Assembly (NCBI RefSeq): GCF_003351345.1
Contig: NZ_QQTO01000012.1
Span: forward strand, 234,604-298,603
Direction: 5' to 3'
From: Allobosea caraganae
Lineage (GTDB): Bacteria > Pseudomonadota > Alphaproteobacteria > Rhizobiales > Beijerinckiaceae
DNA: 64,000 nt
The notes beneath the pieces were generated by a model. It made no database searches, was not told the DNA's origin, and saw only the letters and a list, made by a program, of their open reading frames with translations. Position numbers and translations under genes: made by a program. This document shows, piece by piece, positions 1 through 7,817 of this stretch; the first letter of the stretch is position 1, and every line of letters begins with the position of its first letter.

Positions 1-444
1 ACGCGGCCGGGCCTGATCCTGCGCGCGGTAGGCGAGAACGACGCTTCGGCCCATGCGATCGGCTACCCCGTCATCGCCATCCGCTATGGTGCGATCGCCT
101 TCGGCGGGGCGCTGGCAGGCCTGGGCGGCGCCTATTTCTCGCTGGCGCTGACGCCGATGTGGGCGGACAGGCTGACCGCCGGCCGCGGCTGGATCGCGCT
201 CGCGCTCGTCGTCTTCGCCGCCTGGAAGCCGGGCCGGCTGCTGCTCGGTGCCTATCTCTTCGGCGCGGTGATGACCTTCGAATTGCAGGCCAAGGCGGCC
301 GGCATCAGCTGGCTCGCGCCGGAGGTGCTGGCCATGGCCCCCTACCTTGCGACGATTGCGGTTCTGACCATGATGTCGCTAGGACGGAAGACCGGTCGGC
401 TCGATGCGCCGGCCTGCCTCGGCAAACCTTTCTCGGCGTCGTGA
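1..444 (+). CDS. ABC transporter permease, BMP/nucleoside type (5' truncated)
   Basis: The reading frame is open from base 1, so the N-terminus lies outside the window; 147 residues are visible. The start of the visible part (RAVGENDASAHAIGY, then GGALAGLGGAYFSL and TAGRGWIALALVVFA) matches inner-membrane permeases of the BmpA/YufQ simple-sugar and nucleoside importers. Three or four hydrophobic segments remain. It ends 25 bases before a BMP-type binding protein on the same strand, so the two form an operon with an ATPase and another permease presumably upstream. The last residues (after TMMSLGRKTG) are polar and look like a cytoplasmic tail. The ligand cannot be told from this fragment; nucleosides or purines are usual for the family. 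Confidence 0.88.
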   Translation, partial: TRPGLILRAVGENDASAHAIGYPVIAIRYGAIAFGGALAGLGGAYFSLALTPMWADRLTAGRGWIALALVVFAAWKPGRLLLGAYLFGAVMTFELQAKAAGISWLAPEVLAMAPYLATIAVLTMMSLGRKTGRLDAPACLGKPFSAS

Positions 445-469
445 CGCCCAACCACAACGGGGACCGCAA

Positions 470-1552
470 ATGACCAGCATCATCACCCGCCGCAGGTTCA
501 ATTTCGGCGCTGCCGCCGCTGCCGCGACCACGCCGCTGCTCGGGCACTCCGCCTCGGCGCAGGCGCCTGTCGGCATCGGCTTCATCTATGTCGGCCCCGT
601 CGGCGACCATGGCTGGACCTGGACGCATGACCAGGGCCGCAAGGCGCTGGAGGCGCATTTCGGCAGCAAGATCAAGACGAGCTTCCTCGAGAACGTCGCC
701 GAGGGCCCGGATGCGGCGCGCGCCATCCGCCAGCTCGCGCAGGCCGGCAACCAGATCATCTTCACGACCTCGTTCGGCTTCATGAACCCGACCATCCAGG
801 TCGCCAAGCAGTTCCCGAAGCTGAAGTTCGAGCACGCCACCGGCTATCAGCGCACTGAGAATGTCGCGACCTATAATGCCCGCTTCTACGAGGGCCGCGC
901 CGTGATCGGCACCATCGCCGGCCACATGTCCAAGAGCGGCCAGGCCGGCTACATCGCCTCCTTCCCGATTCCGGAGGTGGTGATGGGCATCAACGCCTTC
1001 ACGCTCGCCGCCCGCAAGGTGAACCCGAACTTCAAGACCAAGGTGATCTGGGCCTCGACCTGGTACGACCCGGCCAAGGAGGCCGACGCCGCCAAGGCGC
1101 TGATCGACCAGGGCGCCGACATGATCACCCAGCACACCGACTCCGCCGCTGCCCTGCAGGCGGCGGAGCAGCGCGGCGTCTTCGCCTTCGGCCAGGCCTC
1201 GGACATGAGCTCCTTCGCCCCCAAGGCGCATCTCTCGGCGATCGTCGACGACTGGTCGGGCTATTACATCAAGCGCGTCCAGGAGGTGATCGACGACAAG
1301 TGGAAGTCGGGCGACGTCTGGGGCGGCATCAAGGACGGCTTCGTCAAGCTCGCGCCCTATAACGCGGCGGTGACGCCGGCGGCGCGCGCCGCGGCGGATG
1401 CGGTCAAGGACGGCATCGTCTCCGGCAAGCTCCACCCGTTCACCGGCGAGCTCAAGGACCAGAAGGGCGTGGTGCGCGTCAAGGCGGGCGAGACCGCGCC
1501 GGACGAGGTGCTGGCCAAGATGGATTGGTACATCGACGGCGTGCAGGCGTAA
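470..1552 (+). CDS. BMP family ABC transporter substrate-binding protein
   Basis: This 360-residue periplasmic binding protein belongs to the PnrA/BmpA (Bmp) family, which binds nucleosides and related compounds for ABC import. The N-terminus has a twin-arginine-like motif (TRRRFNFG, residues 6-13) followed by an alanine-rich hydrophobic stretch and an AQA-type cleavage site near residue 33, suggesting Tat export. Family hallmarks are GFIYVGPVGDHGWTWTHDQG near the mature N-terminus and GADMITQHTDSAAALQAAE in the middle. An upstream in-frame ATG exists at 404, but it overlaps the permease end and would bury the signal peptide, so 470 is preferred. It is paired with the permease at 1-444. Confidence 0.9.
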   Translation: MTSIITRRRFNFGAAAAAATTPLLGHSASAQAPVGIGFIYVGPVGDHGWTWTHDQGRKALEAHFGSKIKTSFLENVAEGPDAARAIRQLAQAGNQIIFTTSFGFMNPTIQVAKQFPKLKFEHATGYQRTENVATYNARFYEGRAVIGTIAGHMSKSGQAGYIASFPIPEVVMGINAFTLAARKVNPNFKTKVIWASTWYDPAKEADAAKALIDQGADMITQHTDSAAALQAAEQRGVFAFGQASDMSSFAPKAHLSAIVDDWSGYYIKRVQEVIDDKWKSGDVWGGIKDGFVKLAPYNAAVTPAARAAADAVKDGIVSGKLHPFTGELKDQKGVVRVKAGETAPDEVLAKMDWYIDGVQA

Positions 1553-1555
1553 GGC

Positions 1556-1717
1556 GTCATCCCGTGCGCGCTGCGGCGCGAAGTGCCGCTGCGCAGACAC
1601 GGGACCGCATGACGAGAAGGCGCCCTTTCTGAACGGTCCCCGGAAGGGGCGCCCTATTCTGAGGACGGTCCCGCATCTGCGCAGCAGCATTGCATGCTGC
1701 GGCGCGTGCGGGATGAC
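1556..1717. repeat. Palindromic intergenic repeat (GTCATCCCG...GGGATGAC family)
   Basis: A palindrome-rich stretch starts GTCATCCCG and ends GCGGGATGAC, with internal hairpins (GCATTGCATGC; a GGGCGCC inverted pair around 1620-1652). A related element with the same ends lies at 29987-30080. It looks like a REP/RIME-type non-coding element of the kind common between rhizobial genes. It follows the BMP binding protein and may act as a transcript 3' end. Confidence 0.6.
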
Positions 1718-1752
1718 AGAGGGCAAAATTCCTCTCTCCGAACCCCTTGCAG

Positions 1753-1775
1753 ATATTTTAAGCTTGAAACAATAT
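1753..1775. promoter_or_regulatory. Palindromic operator upstream of the LivK-type gene
   Basis: The 17-mer ATATTTTAAGCTTGAAA (1753-1769) is centred on AAGCTT and is nearly palindromic. The identical 17-mer occurs at 9080-9096, upstream of the divergent FAD monooxygenase, and nothing this long and AT-rich is otherwise shared in this GC-rich region. A TTGCAG hexamer (1747-1752) directly precedes it and CAATAT (1770-1775) follows at 17-nt spacing, so a bound repressor would lie between possible -35 and -10 boxes. The site is about 85-100 bases before the gene at 1855. Length and symmetry resemble MarR-family operators; the regulator is not in the window. Confidence 0.6.
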
Positions 1776-1854
1776 GCCTTCGTCGCGTGATGGAGAGGGT
1801 GAGGGTCCCCTGTCGCGCAGTCGCTTTCTCGCTCGTCCCGGGAGGACATCGGAC

Positions 1855-3027
1855 ATGACACTCAAATACGCATTGTCGCTCAGTGCGGGCCTGCTCGCGC
1901 TCGGGATTGCCGGCGCGCAGGCGCAGGAGCCGCTGAAGATCGGCGTCGTCAGCGTTCTCACCGGGCCGCAGGCGGCGCTCGGCCAGCAGGTGCGCGACGG
2001 CTTCCAGCTCTCGGTCGACCAGCTCGGCGGCAAGTTCGGAGGACGGCCGGTGCAGATCACCGTGATCGACGACGAGCTCAAGCCCGACGTCGCCGTCAGC
2101 AAGGTCCGCAGCTATATCGAGAGCGGCAAGGTCGACTTCGTCGTCGGGCCGGTCTTCTCCAACATCCTCGGCGCCATCGCCAAGCCGGTGCTCGATTCCG
2201 GCGCCTTCCTGATCAGCCCGAATGCCGGCCCGTCGACGCTTGCCGGCAAGGCCTGCAACCAGAACTTCTTCGTGACCTCGTACCAGAACGACCAGGTCCA
2301 CGAAGTGCTCGGCAAGTATGCGCAGGACCAAGGCTTCAAGAAAGCCTACATCATGGCGCCGAACTACCAGGCGGGTAAGGACTCGCTCGCCGGCTTCAAG
2401 AACTATTTCAAGGGTGAAATAGTCGACGAGGTCTATGTCCCGCTGACCCAGCTCGACTTCTCGGCCGAGCTCGCCAAGATCGCCGCCGCCAAGCCCGACG
2501 TCGTGTTCGCCTTCATGCCGGGCGGGCTCGGCGTCAACCTGGTCAAGCAATGGTCGCAGGCCGGCCTGACCGGCAAGATCCCGTTCCTCTCCGCGTTCAC
2601 GGTCGATGAATCGACCCTCCCGGCGCAGCAGGATGCGGCTATCGGCCTGTTCGGCGGCATGACCTGGGCGCCCAACATGGACAACCCGCAGACGAAGAAG
2701 TTCGTCGCGGACTACGAGGCCGCCTACAAGATCGTGCCCGGCTCCTATGCCCAGCAGGCCTACGACGCCGGCCTGCTGATCGACTCGGCGCTGAAGGCGA
2801 CGAAGGGCGACACCTCCGACAAGGACAAGCTGCGCGCCGCGATCAAGAAGGCCGACTTCACCTCGCTGCGCGGCAAGTTCAAGTTCAACACCAACGGCTT
2901 CCCGATCCAGGACTTCTACCTGGTCAAGGTCGCCAAGCGGCCGGACGGCAAGTTCCAGACCGAGATCGCCCAGAAGGTGTTTTCGGACTACGCCGACCCG
3001 CACGCGAAGGATTGCGGCCTCAAGTAA
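1855..3027 (+). CDS. Branched-chain amino acid-type ABC transporter substrate-binding protein
   Basis: This 390-residue periplasmic Leu/Ile/Val-binding-protein type (Peripla_BP_6) is the binding subunit of the complete importer that follows. It has a Sec signal peptide (residues 1-23, cut at AQA before QEPLKIGV). The mature start (IGVVSVLTGPQAALGQQVRDG) and DFVVGPVFSNILGAIAKPV are typical of the family. The start at 1855 has GGAGGA at 1841-1846, eight bases upstream; the longer frame from 1774 would bury the signal. Such proteins often bind aromatic acids, urea or amides rather than amino acids. The operator shared with an FAD monooxygenase suggests an aromatic or organic acid, which is inference. 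Confidence 0.92.
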   Translation: MTLKYALSLSAGLLALGIAGAQAQEPLKIGVVSVLTGPQAALGQQVRDGFQLSVDQLGGKFGGRPVQITVIDDELKPDVAVSKVRSYIESGKVDFVVGPVFSNILGAIAKPVLDSGAFLISPNAGPSTLAGKACNQNFFVTSYQNDQVHEVLGKYAQDQGFKKAYIMAPNYQAGKDSLAGFKNYFKGEIVDEVYVPLTQLDFSAELAKIAAAKPDVVFAFMPGGLGVNLVKQWSQAGLTGKIPFLSAFTVDESTLPAQQDAAIGLFGGMTWAPNMDNPQTKKFVADYEAAYKIVPGSYAQQAYDAGLLIDSALKATKGDTSDKDKLRAAIKKADFTSLRGKFKFNTNGFPIQDFYLVKVAKRPDGKFQTEIAQKVFSDYADPHAKDCGLK

Positions 3028-3048
3028 GGCAACCGAACCGCGGGGAAC

Positions 3049-3274
3049 CCCTCTCCTGTAAGGAGAGGGGCAGGGGTGAGGTGTAGGCCGTTGGACGGTT
3101 GAGCGGCGACCTGACCGCCGCCGTGATTGCGAGCGTAGCGAAGCAATCCAGACTGTTCCGCTTGGCGGCCCCTGGATTGCTTCGCTGCGCTCGCAATGAC
3201 GGAGAGAGCACTCGGTTCAGCCTCGCTGGTGTTCTGGCCTACACCTCACCCTGCCCTCTCCTTACAGGAGAGGG
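3049..3274. mobile_element. MITE-like palindromic element, carrying a nested second repeat
   Basis: This 226-bp non-coding element has inverted ends of about 40 bp (3049-3089 and 3236-3274). Each end is itself a hairpin: CCCTCTCCT, 3-nt loop, AGGAGAGGG. The inner part of the ends is GTGAGGTGTAGGCC (3076-3089) and its complement (3236-3249). A 159-bp relative without the insert lies at 26537-26695, and a solo hairpin at 63631-63673. The extra length is the unrelated palindrome at 3126-3197. No transposase is encoded, so any movement would need one in trans. Confidence 0.7.
3126..3197. repeat. Nested palindromic repeat (ATTGCGAGCG...CGCTCGCAAT)
   Basis: The two 26-nt arms (3126-3151 and 3172-3197) are complementary at 25 of 26 positions, with a spacer containing GGCGGCCC. 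A second copy with the same arms and spacer core is at 28151-28236. It sits inside the MITE-like element at 3049-3274. Confidence 0.75.
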
Positions 3275-3309
3275 TTCCCCGCGCTCATCCGGCAACGCCA
3301 ACTCAAGCC

Positions 3310-4236
3310 ATGACCACCAGCCTCCTCATCGTCCAGATCCTGAACGGGCTCCAGCTCGGCATCCTGCTGTTTCTGGTGGCGGCGGGGCTGACGCTGGTCT
3401 TCGGCGTGATGGACTTCATCAACCTGGCGCATGGCGTGCAGTACATGCTCGGCGCCTATCTCGCCGTGACCTTCGTCGGGCTGACCGGGAGCTTCGGGCT
3501 CGGCCTGGCGCTGGCATTGGCGGCGGCGCTGGTGATCGGGCTGGCGCTGGAATTCCTCGTCTTCCGACACCTCTACGAACGAGACCATCTCGACCAGGTG
3601 CTGGCGACCTTCGGGCTGATCCTGCTGCTGAACCAGGGCGTCAAGATCGTCTGGGGCGCCGCCCCCCTCTCCGTCCCGGTGCCCGCGTTCCTCTCCGGCT
3701 CGGTGCAGCTGATGGATGGCATCCTCTACCCCGTCTACCGCTTCGCGCTGATCGGCGCAGGGCTCGGGGTCGGCGGGCTGCTCTGGTTCATCGTCGAGAA
3801 GACCCGCACCGGCATGCTGCTGCGCGCCGGCGCCTCGAATGCGGCGATGGTCTCGGCGCTCGGCGTCGACATCCGCCAGCTCTTCATGATCGTCTTCGCC
3901 TTCGGCACGATGCTGGCGGGCTTCGCTGGGGCGATGGCGGCGCCGATCCTCTCGGTCGAGCCCGGCATGGGCGACACCGTGCTGATCCTCGCCTTCGTCG
4001 TCATCGTGGTTGGCGGCATCGGCTCGATCCGCGGCGCCTTCGTCGGCGCGCTGATCGTCGGCCTCGTCGACACGCTCGGCCGCTCCTTCATGAACGACCT
4101 GCTGCGCCTGTTCATGAGCGCACCCTCGGCGCGGGCAACCGGCGCGGCCCTGTCCTCGATGCTGATCTACCTGGTGATGGCGATCGTGCTGTTCGTGCGG
4201 CCGGAAGGGCTGTTGCCCTCCAAGGGCCGGACATGA
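3310..4236 (+). CDS. Branched-chain amino acid-type ABC transporter permease (LivH type)
   Basis: This 308-residue inner-membrane permease is the LivH-type half of the translocation pore, with about eight hydrophobic segments. Signature stretches are LNGLQLGILLFLVAAGLTLVFG near the N-terminus, INLAHGVQYMLGAYLAVTF, and the coupling region GMLLRAGASNAAMVSALGVD. It closes with IVLFVRPEGLLPSKGRT, the usual LivH ending. The ATG at 3310 lies just after the repeat element; upstream in-frame starts would read through that repeat. Its stop overlaps the start of the next permease (ATGA), showing translational coupling. Confidence 0.93.
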   Translation: MTTSLLIVQILNGLQLGILLFLVAAGLTLVFGVMDFINLAHGVQYMLGAYLAVTFVGLTGSFGLGLALALAAALVIGLALEFLVFRHLYERDHLDQVLATFGLILLLNQGVKIVWGAAPLSVPVPAFLSGSVQLMDGILYPVYRFALIGAGLGVGGLLWFIVEKTRTGMLLRAGASNAAMVSALGVDIRQLFMIVFAFGTMLAGFAGAMAAPILSVEPGMGDTVLILAFVVIVVGGIGSIRGAFVGALIVGLVDTLGRSFMNDLLRLFMSAPSARATGAALSSMLIYLVMAIVLFVRPEGLLPSKGRT

Positions 4237-5288
4237 GCACGGCCGGCGCCATCGCCGAGACGCCGGCGGTCGCGACGCCGCTGCCGAAGCGCCGCCCCGT
4301 CATCGCGCTCGTGCTGTTCGTCCTGCTGGCGCTGATCCCGGTTGCGACCGCGCTCGGCCTGCCCTCGCATTGGCTCTCCCTGGTGACGCGGGCGATGATC
4401 TTCGCCATCGCGGCGCTCTCGCTCGATCTCATCCTCGGCGTCGGCGGGCTGGTCTCGTTCGGCCATGCCGCCTTCATCGGCATCGGCGCCTACGTGACCG
4501 GGATCATGATCACCGAGGGCAGGCCGGAGGCGCTGCTCGCCCTGCCCTTGATCCTCGTCGCCTGCGCCGTCTTCGCGGCGGTCACCGGCGCGGTCTCGCT
4601 GCGCACGCGCGGCGTCGCCTTCATCATGATCACGCTCGCCTTCGGCCAGATGGGCTTCTTCCTGGCGCAGGCGCTCTCGGCCTATGGCGGCGATGACGGC
4701 CTGACGCTGGCCGAGCGCAGCACGGTGCTGGGCTTCGACGTCTTCGCCAATCGCACCCGCTTCTTCTACATCGTGCTGGCCGCGCTCGCCGGCTGCTACG
4801 CGCTGGTCAGCATCATCGTCGCCTCGCGCTTCGGGCGGGTGCTCAGGGCCTCGCGCGAGAACGCCACCCGCGTCACCGTGACCGGCTATGACGTCGGCCG
4901 CGTCAGGCTGATCGCCTATGTGATCAGCGGCATGATCGCGGGGCTCTCCGGCTTCTTCCTCGCCAACCAGACCGAGTTCGTCAGCCCGGCCTTCATGTCC
5001 TGGCAGCGCTCGGGCGAGCTGATCTTCATGGTCGTGCTCGGCGGCACCGGCTCGCTGCACGGCGCGGTCATCGGCGCGCTTGCCTATCTCTTCACCGAAG
5101 AAATCCTGTCCGGCCTAGGCGAATACTGGCGCGGCATCTTTGGAACATATCTGCTATTCGGCTTTGATCTGCGTATCGCCGCAGAACACTGGAAGGCGAT
5201 CTTCGGGCCGCTGATCGTGCTCTTCGTGCTGTTCACGCGCGGCGGCATCGTCGGCATCATCAGCAAGCTCGGCCGGCGTCATGACTGA
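4233..5288 (+). CDS. Branched-chain amino acid-type ABC transporter permease (LivM type)
   Basis: This 351-residue permease is the LivM-type partner of the gene before it. Typical LivM features are LSLDLILGVGGLVSFGHAAFIGIGAYVTG, the loop GRVLRASRENATRVTVTGYDV and MVVLGGTGSLHGAVIGALA. The N-terminal 25 residues are polar and cytoplasmic. The start overlaps the previous stop by four bases and its end overlaps the ATPase start by eight, so the operon is tightly coupled. A longer frame exists upstream but runs antiparallel to no known domain and covers the real LivH gene, so it is not used. Confidence 0.93.
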   Translation: MSTAGAIAETPAVATPLPKRRPVIALVLFVLLALIPVATALGLPSHWLSLVTRAMIFAIAALSLDLILGVGGLVSFGHAAFIGIGAYVTGIMITEGRPEALLALPLILVACAVFAAVTGAVSLRTRGVAFIMITLAFGQMGFFLAQALSAYGGDDGLTLAERSTVLGFDVFANRTRFFYIVLAALAGCYALVSIIVASRFGRVLRASRENATRVTVTGYDVGRVRLIAYVISGMIAGLSGFFLANQTEFVSPAFMSWQRSGELIFMVVLGGTGSLHGAVIGALAYLFTEEILSGLGEYWRGIFGTYLLFGFDLRIAAEHWKAIFGPLIVLFVLFTRGGIVGIISKLGRRHD

Positions 5289-6030
5289 GCCGGTCCTCGT
5301 CCTCGATGGCGTCCAGAAGTCCTTCGGCGCGCTGAAGGTGACCGATGGCGTCAGCCTCGCAGTTGCGCCCGGCGAGTTGCACGCGCTGATCGGCCCCAAT
5401 GGCGCCGGCAAGACCACGCTCGTCCACCAGATCTCCGGCATGCTCCGGCCCGATACCGGCACGGTTCGCTTCCGCGGCCACGACATCACCACGCTCTCGC
5501 CGGAGAAGCGGGCACGTGCGGGGCTTGCCCGCACCTTCCAGATCACCTCGACCATCGCCTCTCTGTCGGTGCTGGAGAACGTGGCGCTGAGCGTGCAGGC
5601 GCGCGCAGCGCATCCGCTCGCCCTCTTCCGCAACGCCGCGCGCGACGAGCGCCTGAACGGTCCGGCCTGGGCGGCGATCGAGGCCGTCGGTCTGGCGGAG
5701 CGCGCCCATGTCCCGGCCGGCCGCCTCTCGCATGGCGAAAAGCGCGCGCTCGAGATCGCCATGGCGCTGACGCTGGAGCCGGCTGCGATCCTGCTCGACG
5801 AGCCGCTTGCAGGCGTCGGCCGCGAGGAAGGCGAGCGGCTGATCTCGCTGCTGAAGAGCCTGAAGGGCCGCTACGCCATGTTGCTTGTCGAGCACGACAT
5901 GGAGGCGGTCTTCGCGCTCGCCGACAAGGTCAGCGTGCTCGTCTATGGCCGCGTCATCGCCTCGGGCGACCCCGCTGTCGTCCGCGCCGATCCGGCGGTG
6001 CGCGAAGCCTATCTCGGCGAGGAGGGCTGA
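5281..6030 (+). CDS. ABC transporter ATP-binding protein (LivG type)
   Basis: This 249-residue cytoplasmic ATPase powers the importer together with the LivF-type subunit. It shows Walker A GPNGAGKT (residues 38-45), a Q-loop after RTFQITSTIASLSVLENV, the signature LSHGEKRALEIAMAL, Walker B AILLDEPLAGV and the H-loop LLVEHDMEAVF. The signature has His in place of the second Gly of LSGGE, which is common in LivG proteins. It overlaps the LivM-type gene by eight bases. Confidence 0.93.
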   Translation: MTEPVLVLDGVQKSFGALKVTDGVSLAVAPGELHALIGPNGAGKTTLVHQISGMLRPDTGTVRFRGHDITTLSPEKRARAGLARTFQITSTIASLSVLENVALSVQARAAHPLALFRNAARDERLNGPAWAAIEAVGLAERAHVPAGRLSHGEKRALEIAMALTLEPAAILLDEPLAGVGREEGERLISLLKSLKGRYAMLLVEHDMEAVFALADKVSVLVYGRVIASGDPAVVRADPAVREAYLGEEG

Positions 6031-6031
6031 G

Positions 6032-6730
6032 ATGCTCGTCGTCGAGAACCTCGATGCCGGCTATGGCGAGGCGCAGATCCTGTTCGGGGTCGGCCTCACC
6101 ATCAACGAGGGCGAGGTCGTCACCCTGCTCGGCCGCAACGGCATGGGCAAGACCACGACGATCCGCGCCATCATGGGGCTGATCCATCCCAAGGCCGGCC
6201 GCGTCAGCGTCGCCGGCCAGGATCTCACCGGCGCGGCACCGTTCAAGATCGCGCAGGCTGGCATCGGGCTGGTGCCGGAGGGGCGCCAGATCTTCCCGAC
6301 GCTCAGCGTCGAGGAGAACCTGATCGCCACCGCCGCCAGCCGCTTCGGCCGGAAGCGCTGGGACATCGAGCGCATCTACGCCTTCTTCCCGCGCCTGAAG
6401 GAGCGGCGCACCAATCGCGGCAACCAACTCTCCGGCGGCGAGCAGCAGATGCTCGCGATCGGCCGCGCGCTGATGACCAATCCAAAACTCGTCATTCTCG
6501 ACGAGGCGACCGAGGGGCTCGCGCCGATCATCCGGCAGGAGATCTGGTCCTGCCTCGCGGCGCTCAAGGCCGAGGGCGAGTCGATCCTCGTCATCGACAA
6601 GAATGTCGACGCCCTGGCCAAGATCGCCGATCGTCATATCGTGCTGGAGAAGGGCCGCGTCGTCTGGCGCGGCTCCAGCGACGACCTGCGCAGCGACAGC
6701 GCGGTCAAGGACCGCTTCCTGCATCTGTAA
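6032..6730 (+). CDS. ABC transporter ATP-binding protein (LivF type)
   Basis: The second ATPase of the importer has 232 residues. Walker A is GRNGMGKT (residues 34-41), the signature LSGGEQQMLAIGRAL, Walker B LVILDEATEGLAP, and the switch region carries LVIDKNVDAL, where Lys takes the place of the usual catalytic-loop His (normally H-N/D). That change is frequent in LivF-type subunits of this clade. It begins one base after the LivG stop. The frame starting at 5885 reads through LivG and is not the gene start. Confidence 0.92.
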   Translation: MLVVENLDAGYGEAQILFGVGLTINEGEVVTLLGRNGMGKTTTIRAIMGLIHPKAGRVSVAGQDLTGAAPFKIAQAGIGLVPEGRQIFPTLSVEENLIATAASRFGRKRWDIERIYAFFPRLKERRTNRGNQLSGGEQQMLAIGRALMTNPKLVILDEATEGLAPIIRQEIWSCLAALKAEGESILVIDKNVDALAKIADRHIVLEKGRVVWRGSSDDLRSDSAVKDRFLHL

Positions 6731-6743
6731 CTTTTTGTTTTAA

Positions 6744-6791
6744 CGCATTTTCTTCACGCGAACCGGTATCCACTTCGCTCGAAAATGCTCT
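6744..6791. repeat. Short conserved intergenic repeat
   Basis: The 74-bp gap between the LivF-type gene and the cupin holds an AT-richer block beginning GTTTTAACGCATTTTCTTC and continuing through CGGTATCCACTTCGCTCGAA. From memory, this block occurs at many loci in Rhizobiales genomes, usually between genes; I cannot count copies here and saw no second one in the window. It is followed by AGGAGA, the ribosome binding site of the cupin gene. Confidence 0.4.
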
Positions 6792-6804
6792 TAGGAGAAC
6801 CATC

Positions 6805-7266
6805 ATGATGAAGCCGCTGACCGCCGGCGTGACCAAGGCCAATCAGGGGATCGACGGCATCTCCTGGAACATCCTGGGCCAGACCTATGTGCCGAAGACG
6901 CTGAGCGCCGACAGCTTCTCCTGGCACGCGACCTTCCCGCCCGGCACCTTCGTGCCGCCGCATATCCACCCGACGCAGGACGAGTTCATCTACCTGCTGG
7001 AGGGAAGGCTCGACCTCGTGCTCGACGGCGAGGAATCGCACGCGACCGCCGGAGACCTGATCCGCCTGCCCCGCAACGTCCCGCACGGGCTCTTCAACAA
7101 GAGCGATGCAACCGTGAAGTGCCTGTTCTGGGTTGCGCCGACCGGACGGCTCTACGACCTGTTCTGGGCGATCCATTCGATGCCGGAGCAGAACCCGGCC
7201 GAGGTCGTGGCGCTGTCGGCTAAGTACGAGATCGACTTTCTGCCGCCACCGCCCGACGGTGCGTGA
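6805..7266 (+). CDS. Cupin domain-containing protein
   Basis: This 153-residue single-domain cupin has motif 1 PPHIHPTQDEFIYLLEG with likely metal ligands H53, H55 and E60, and motif 2 with H94 (LPRNVPHGLF). It is therefore a metal-binding beta-barrel of the kind found in small dioxygenases, isomerases and sensors. AGGAGA at 6793-6798 supports the ATG at 6805 (a second ATG follows at 6808). It comes 74 bases after the ABC importer on the same strand and probably acts on the imported compound or a breakdown product. The reaction cannot be read from sequence; quercetinase-like cupins are the nearest general match. Confidence 0.85.
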   Translation: MMKPLTAGVTKANQGIDGISWNILGQTYVPKTLSADSFSWHATFPPGTFVPPHIHPTQDEFIYLLEGRLDLVLDGEESHATAGDLIRLPRNVPHGLFNKSDATVKCLFWVAPTGRLYDLFWAIHSMPEQNPAEVVALSAKYEIDFLPPPPDGA

Positions 7267-7298
7267 TGCGTTAAGGTTAAGCCAAGGTTAAGGCTGCA

Positions 7299-7319
7299 AT
7301 CGCCCCGTCGTTGGGCGAT
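7299..7319. other. Small hairpin before the PilZ gene
   Basis: ATCGCCC (7299-7305) and GGGCGAT (7313-7319) form a perfect 7-bp stem. Just upstream is a direct repeat of AAGGTTAAG (about 7273-7291). It may be part of the promoter or leader of the PilZ gene. No T-run follows, so a terminator is unlikely. Confidence 0.35.
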
Positions 7320-7377
7320 AAGCGCGCATAGGTTGCATGACGCAGAGATCGCGCAGCCGAAGCGGGGGCCTCCTTTC

Positions 7378-7743
7378 ATGACGACCGAACGCCGCAAGAT
7401 GCCGCGCCAGCGCACGCTGCTGGGCGGCCGTATCGTCTTCAACCAGCGCCGCGCGACGCTCGACTGCGTCGTGCGCAACTTCTCGGATGCCGGCGCCTTG
7501 ATCCTGCTCTCCGACGCCGTCGCCCTGCCCTCCGCCTTCGATCTGGAGATCGACCACAAGCAGCGCTCCTATGGCGCGCGCATCCGCTGGCGCAATGGCG
7601 AGCGCATCGGCCTCGTCTTCGCAGATCAGGCCGCGACTGACGCGGAGATCGTGCCGCTCGACATCGCCCGGCGCCTCAGGATGTGCGAGCAGAACAACGC
7701 TCAGCTCAAGGCGCGCATCGCGCAGCTGAGCCAGGCCGGCTGA
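7378..7743 (+). CDS. PilZ domain-containing protein
   Basis: This is a 121-residue stand-alone PilZ protein, a cytoplasmic cyclic-di-GMP receptor type. Both ligand-binding motifs are present: RxxxR as R6-KMP-R10 and N/DxSxxG as N34-F-S36-DA-G39. The domain fills most of the protein, with a short helical tail (RLRMCEQNNAQLKARIAQL) that could be a coiled coil. The ATG at 7378 puts the RRKMPR motif at the normal distance from the start; an ATG at 7333 would add 15 residues. Nothing nearby shows which process it controls. Confidence 0.88.
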   Translation: MTTERRKMPRQRTLLGGRIVFNQRRATLDCVVRNFSDAGALILLSDAVALPSAFDLEIDHKQRSYGARIRWRNGERIGLVFADQAATDAEIVPLDIARRLRMCEQNNAQLKARIAQLSQAG

Positions 7744-7751
7744 TTGTCCCC

Positions 7752-7800
7752 AGCCCTCATCCTGAGGAGCCGCGGAGCGGCGTCTCGAAGGATGAGGGCT
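7752..7800. repeat. Palindromic repeat (CCCTCATCCT...AGGATGAGGG family)
   Basis: AGCCCTCATCCT (7752-7763) pairs with AGGATGAGGGCT (7789-7800), and the spacer has GCCGCGGAGCGGC. A longer relative with the same ends lies at 31298-31416. It lies between the convergent PilZ and monooxygenase genes and could terminate transcription from both sides. Confidence 0.7.
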
Positions 7801-7817
7801 GTGGTTCCGATAAGCGC

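Noticed and set aside
305..1861. A 518-codon minus-strand open frame over the BMP binding-protein gene
   Set aside because: It is a shadow: the plus strand encodes a binding protein with a Tat signal and family motifs.
3049..3274. The palindrome-rich gaps as a CRISPR array
   Set aside because: There are no regularly spaced direct repeats with unique spacers. The repeats are inverted and hairpin-forming.
3099..4232. An extension of the LivM-type frame upstream over the LivH-type gene
   Set aside because: The extension runs through repeat DNA and out of frame across LivH. LivM homology begins at the ATGA overlap at 4233.
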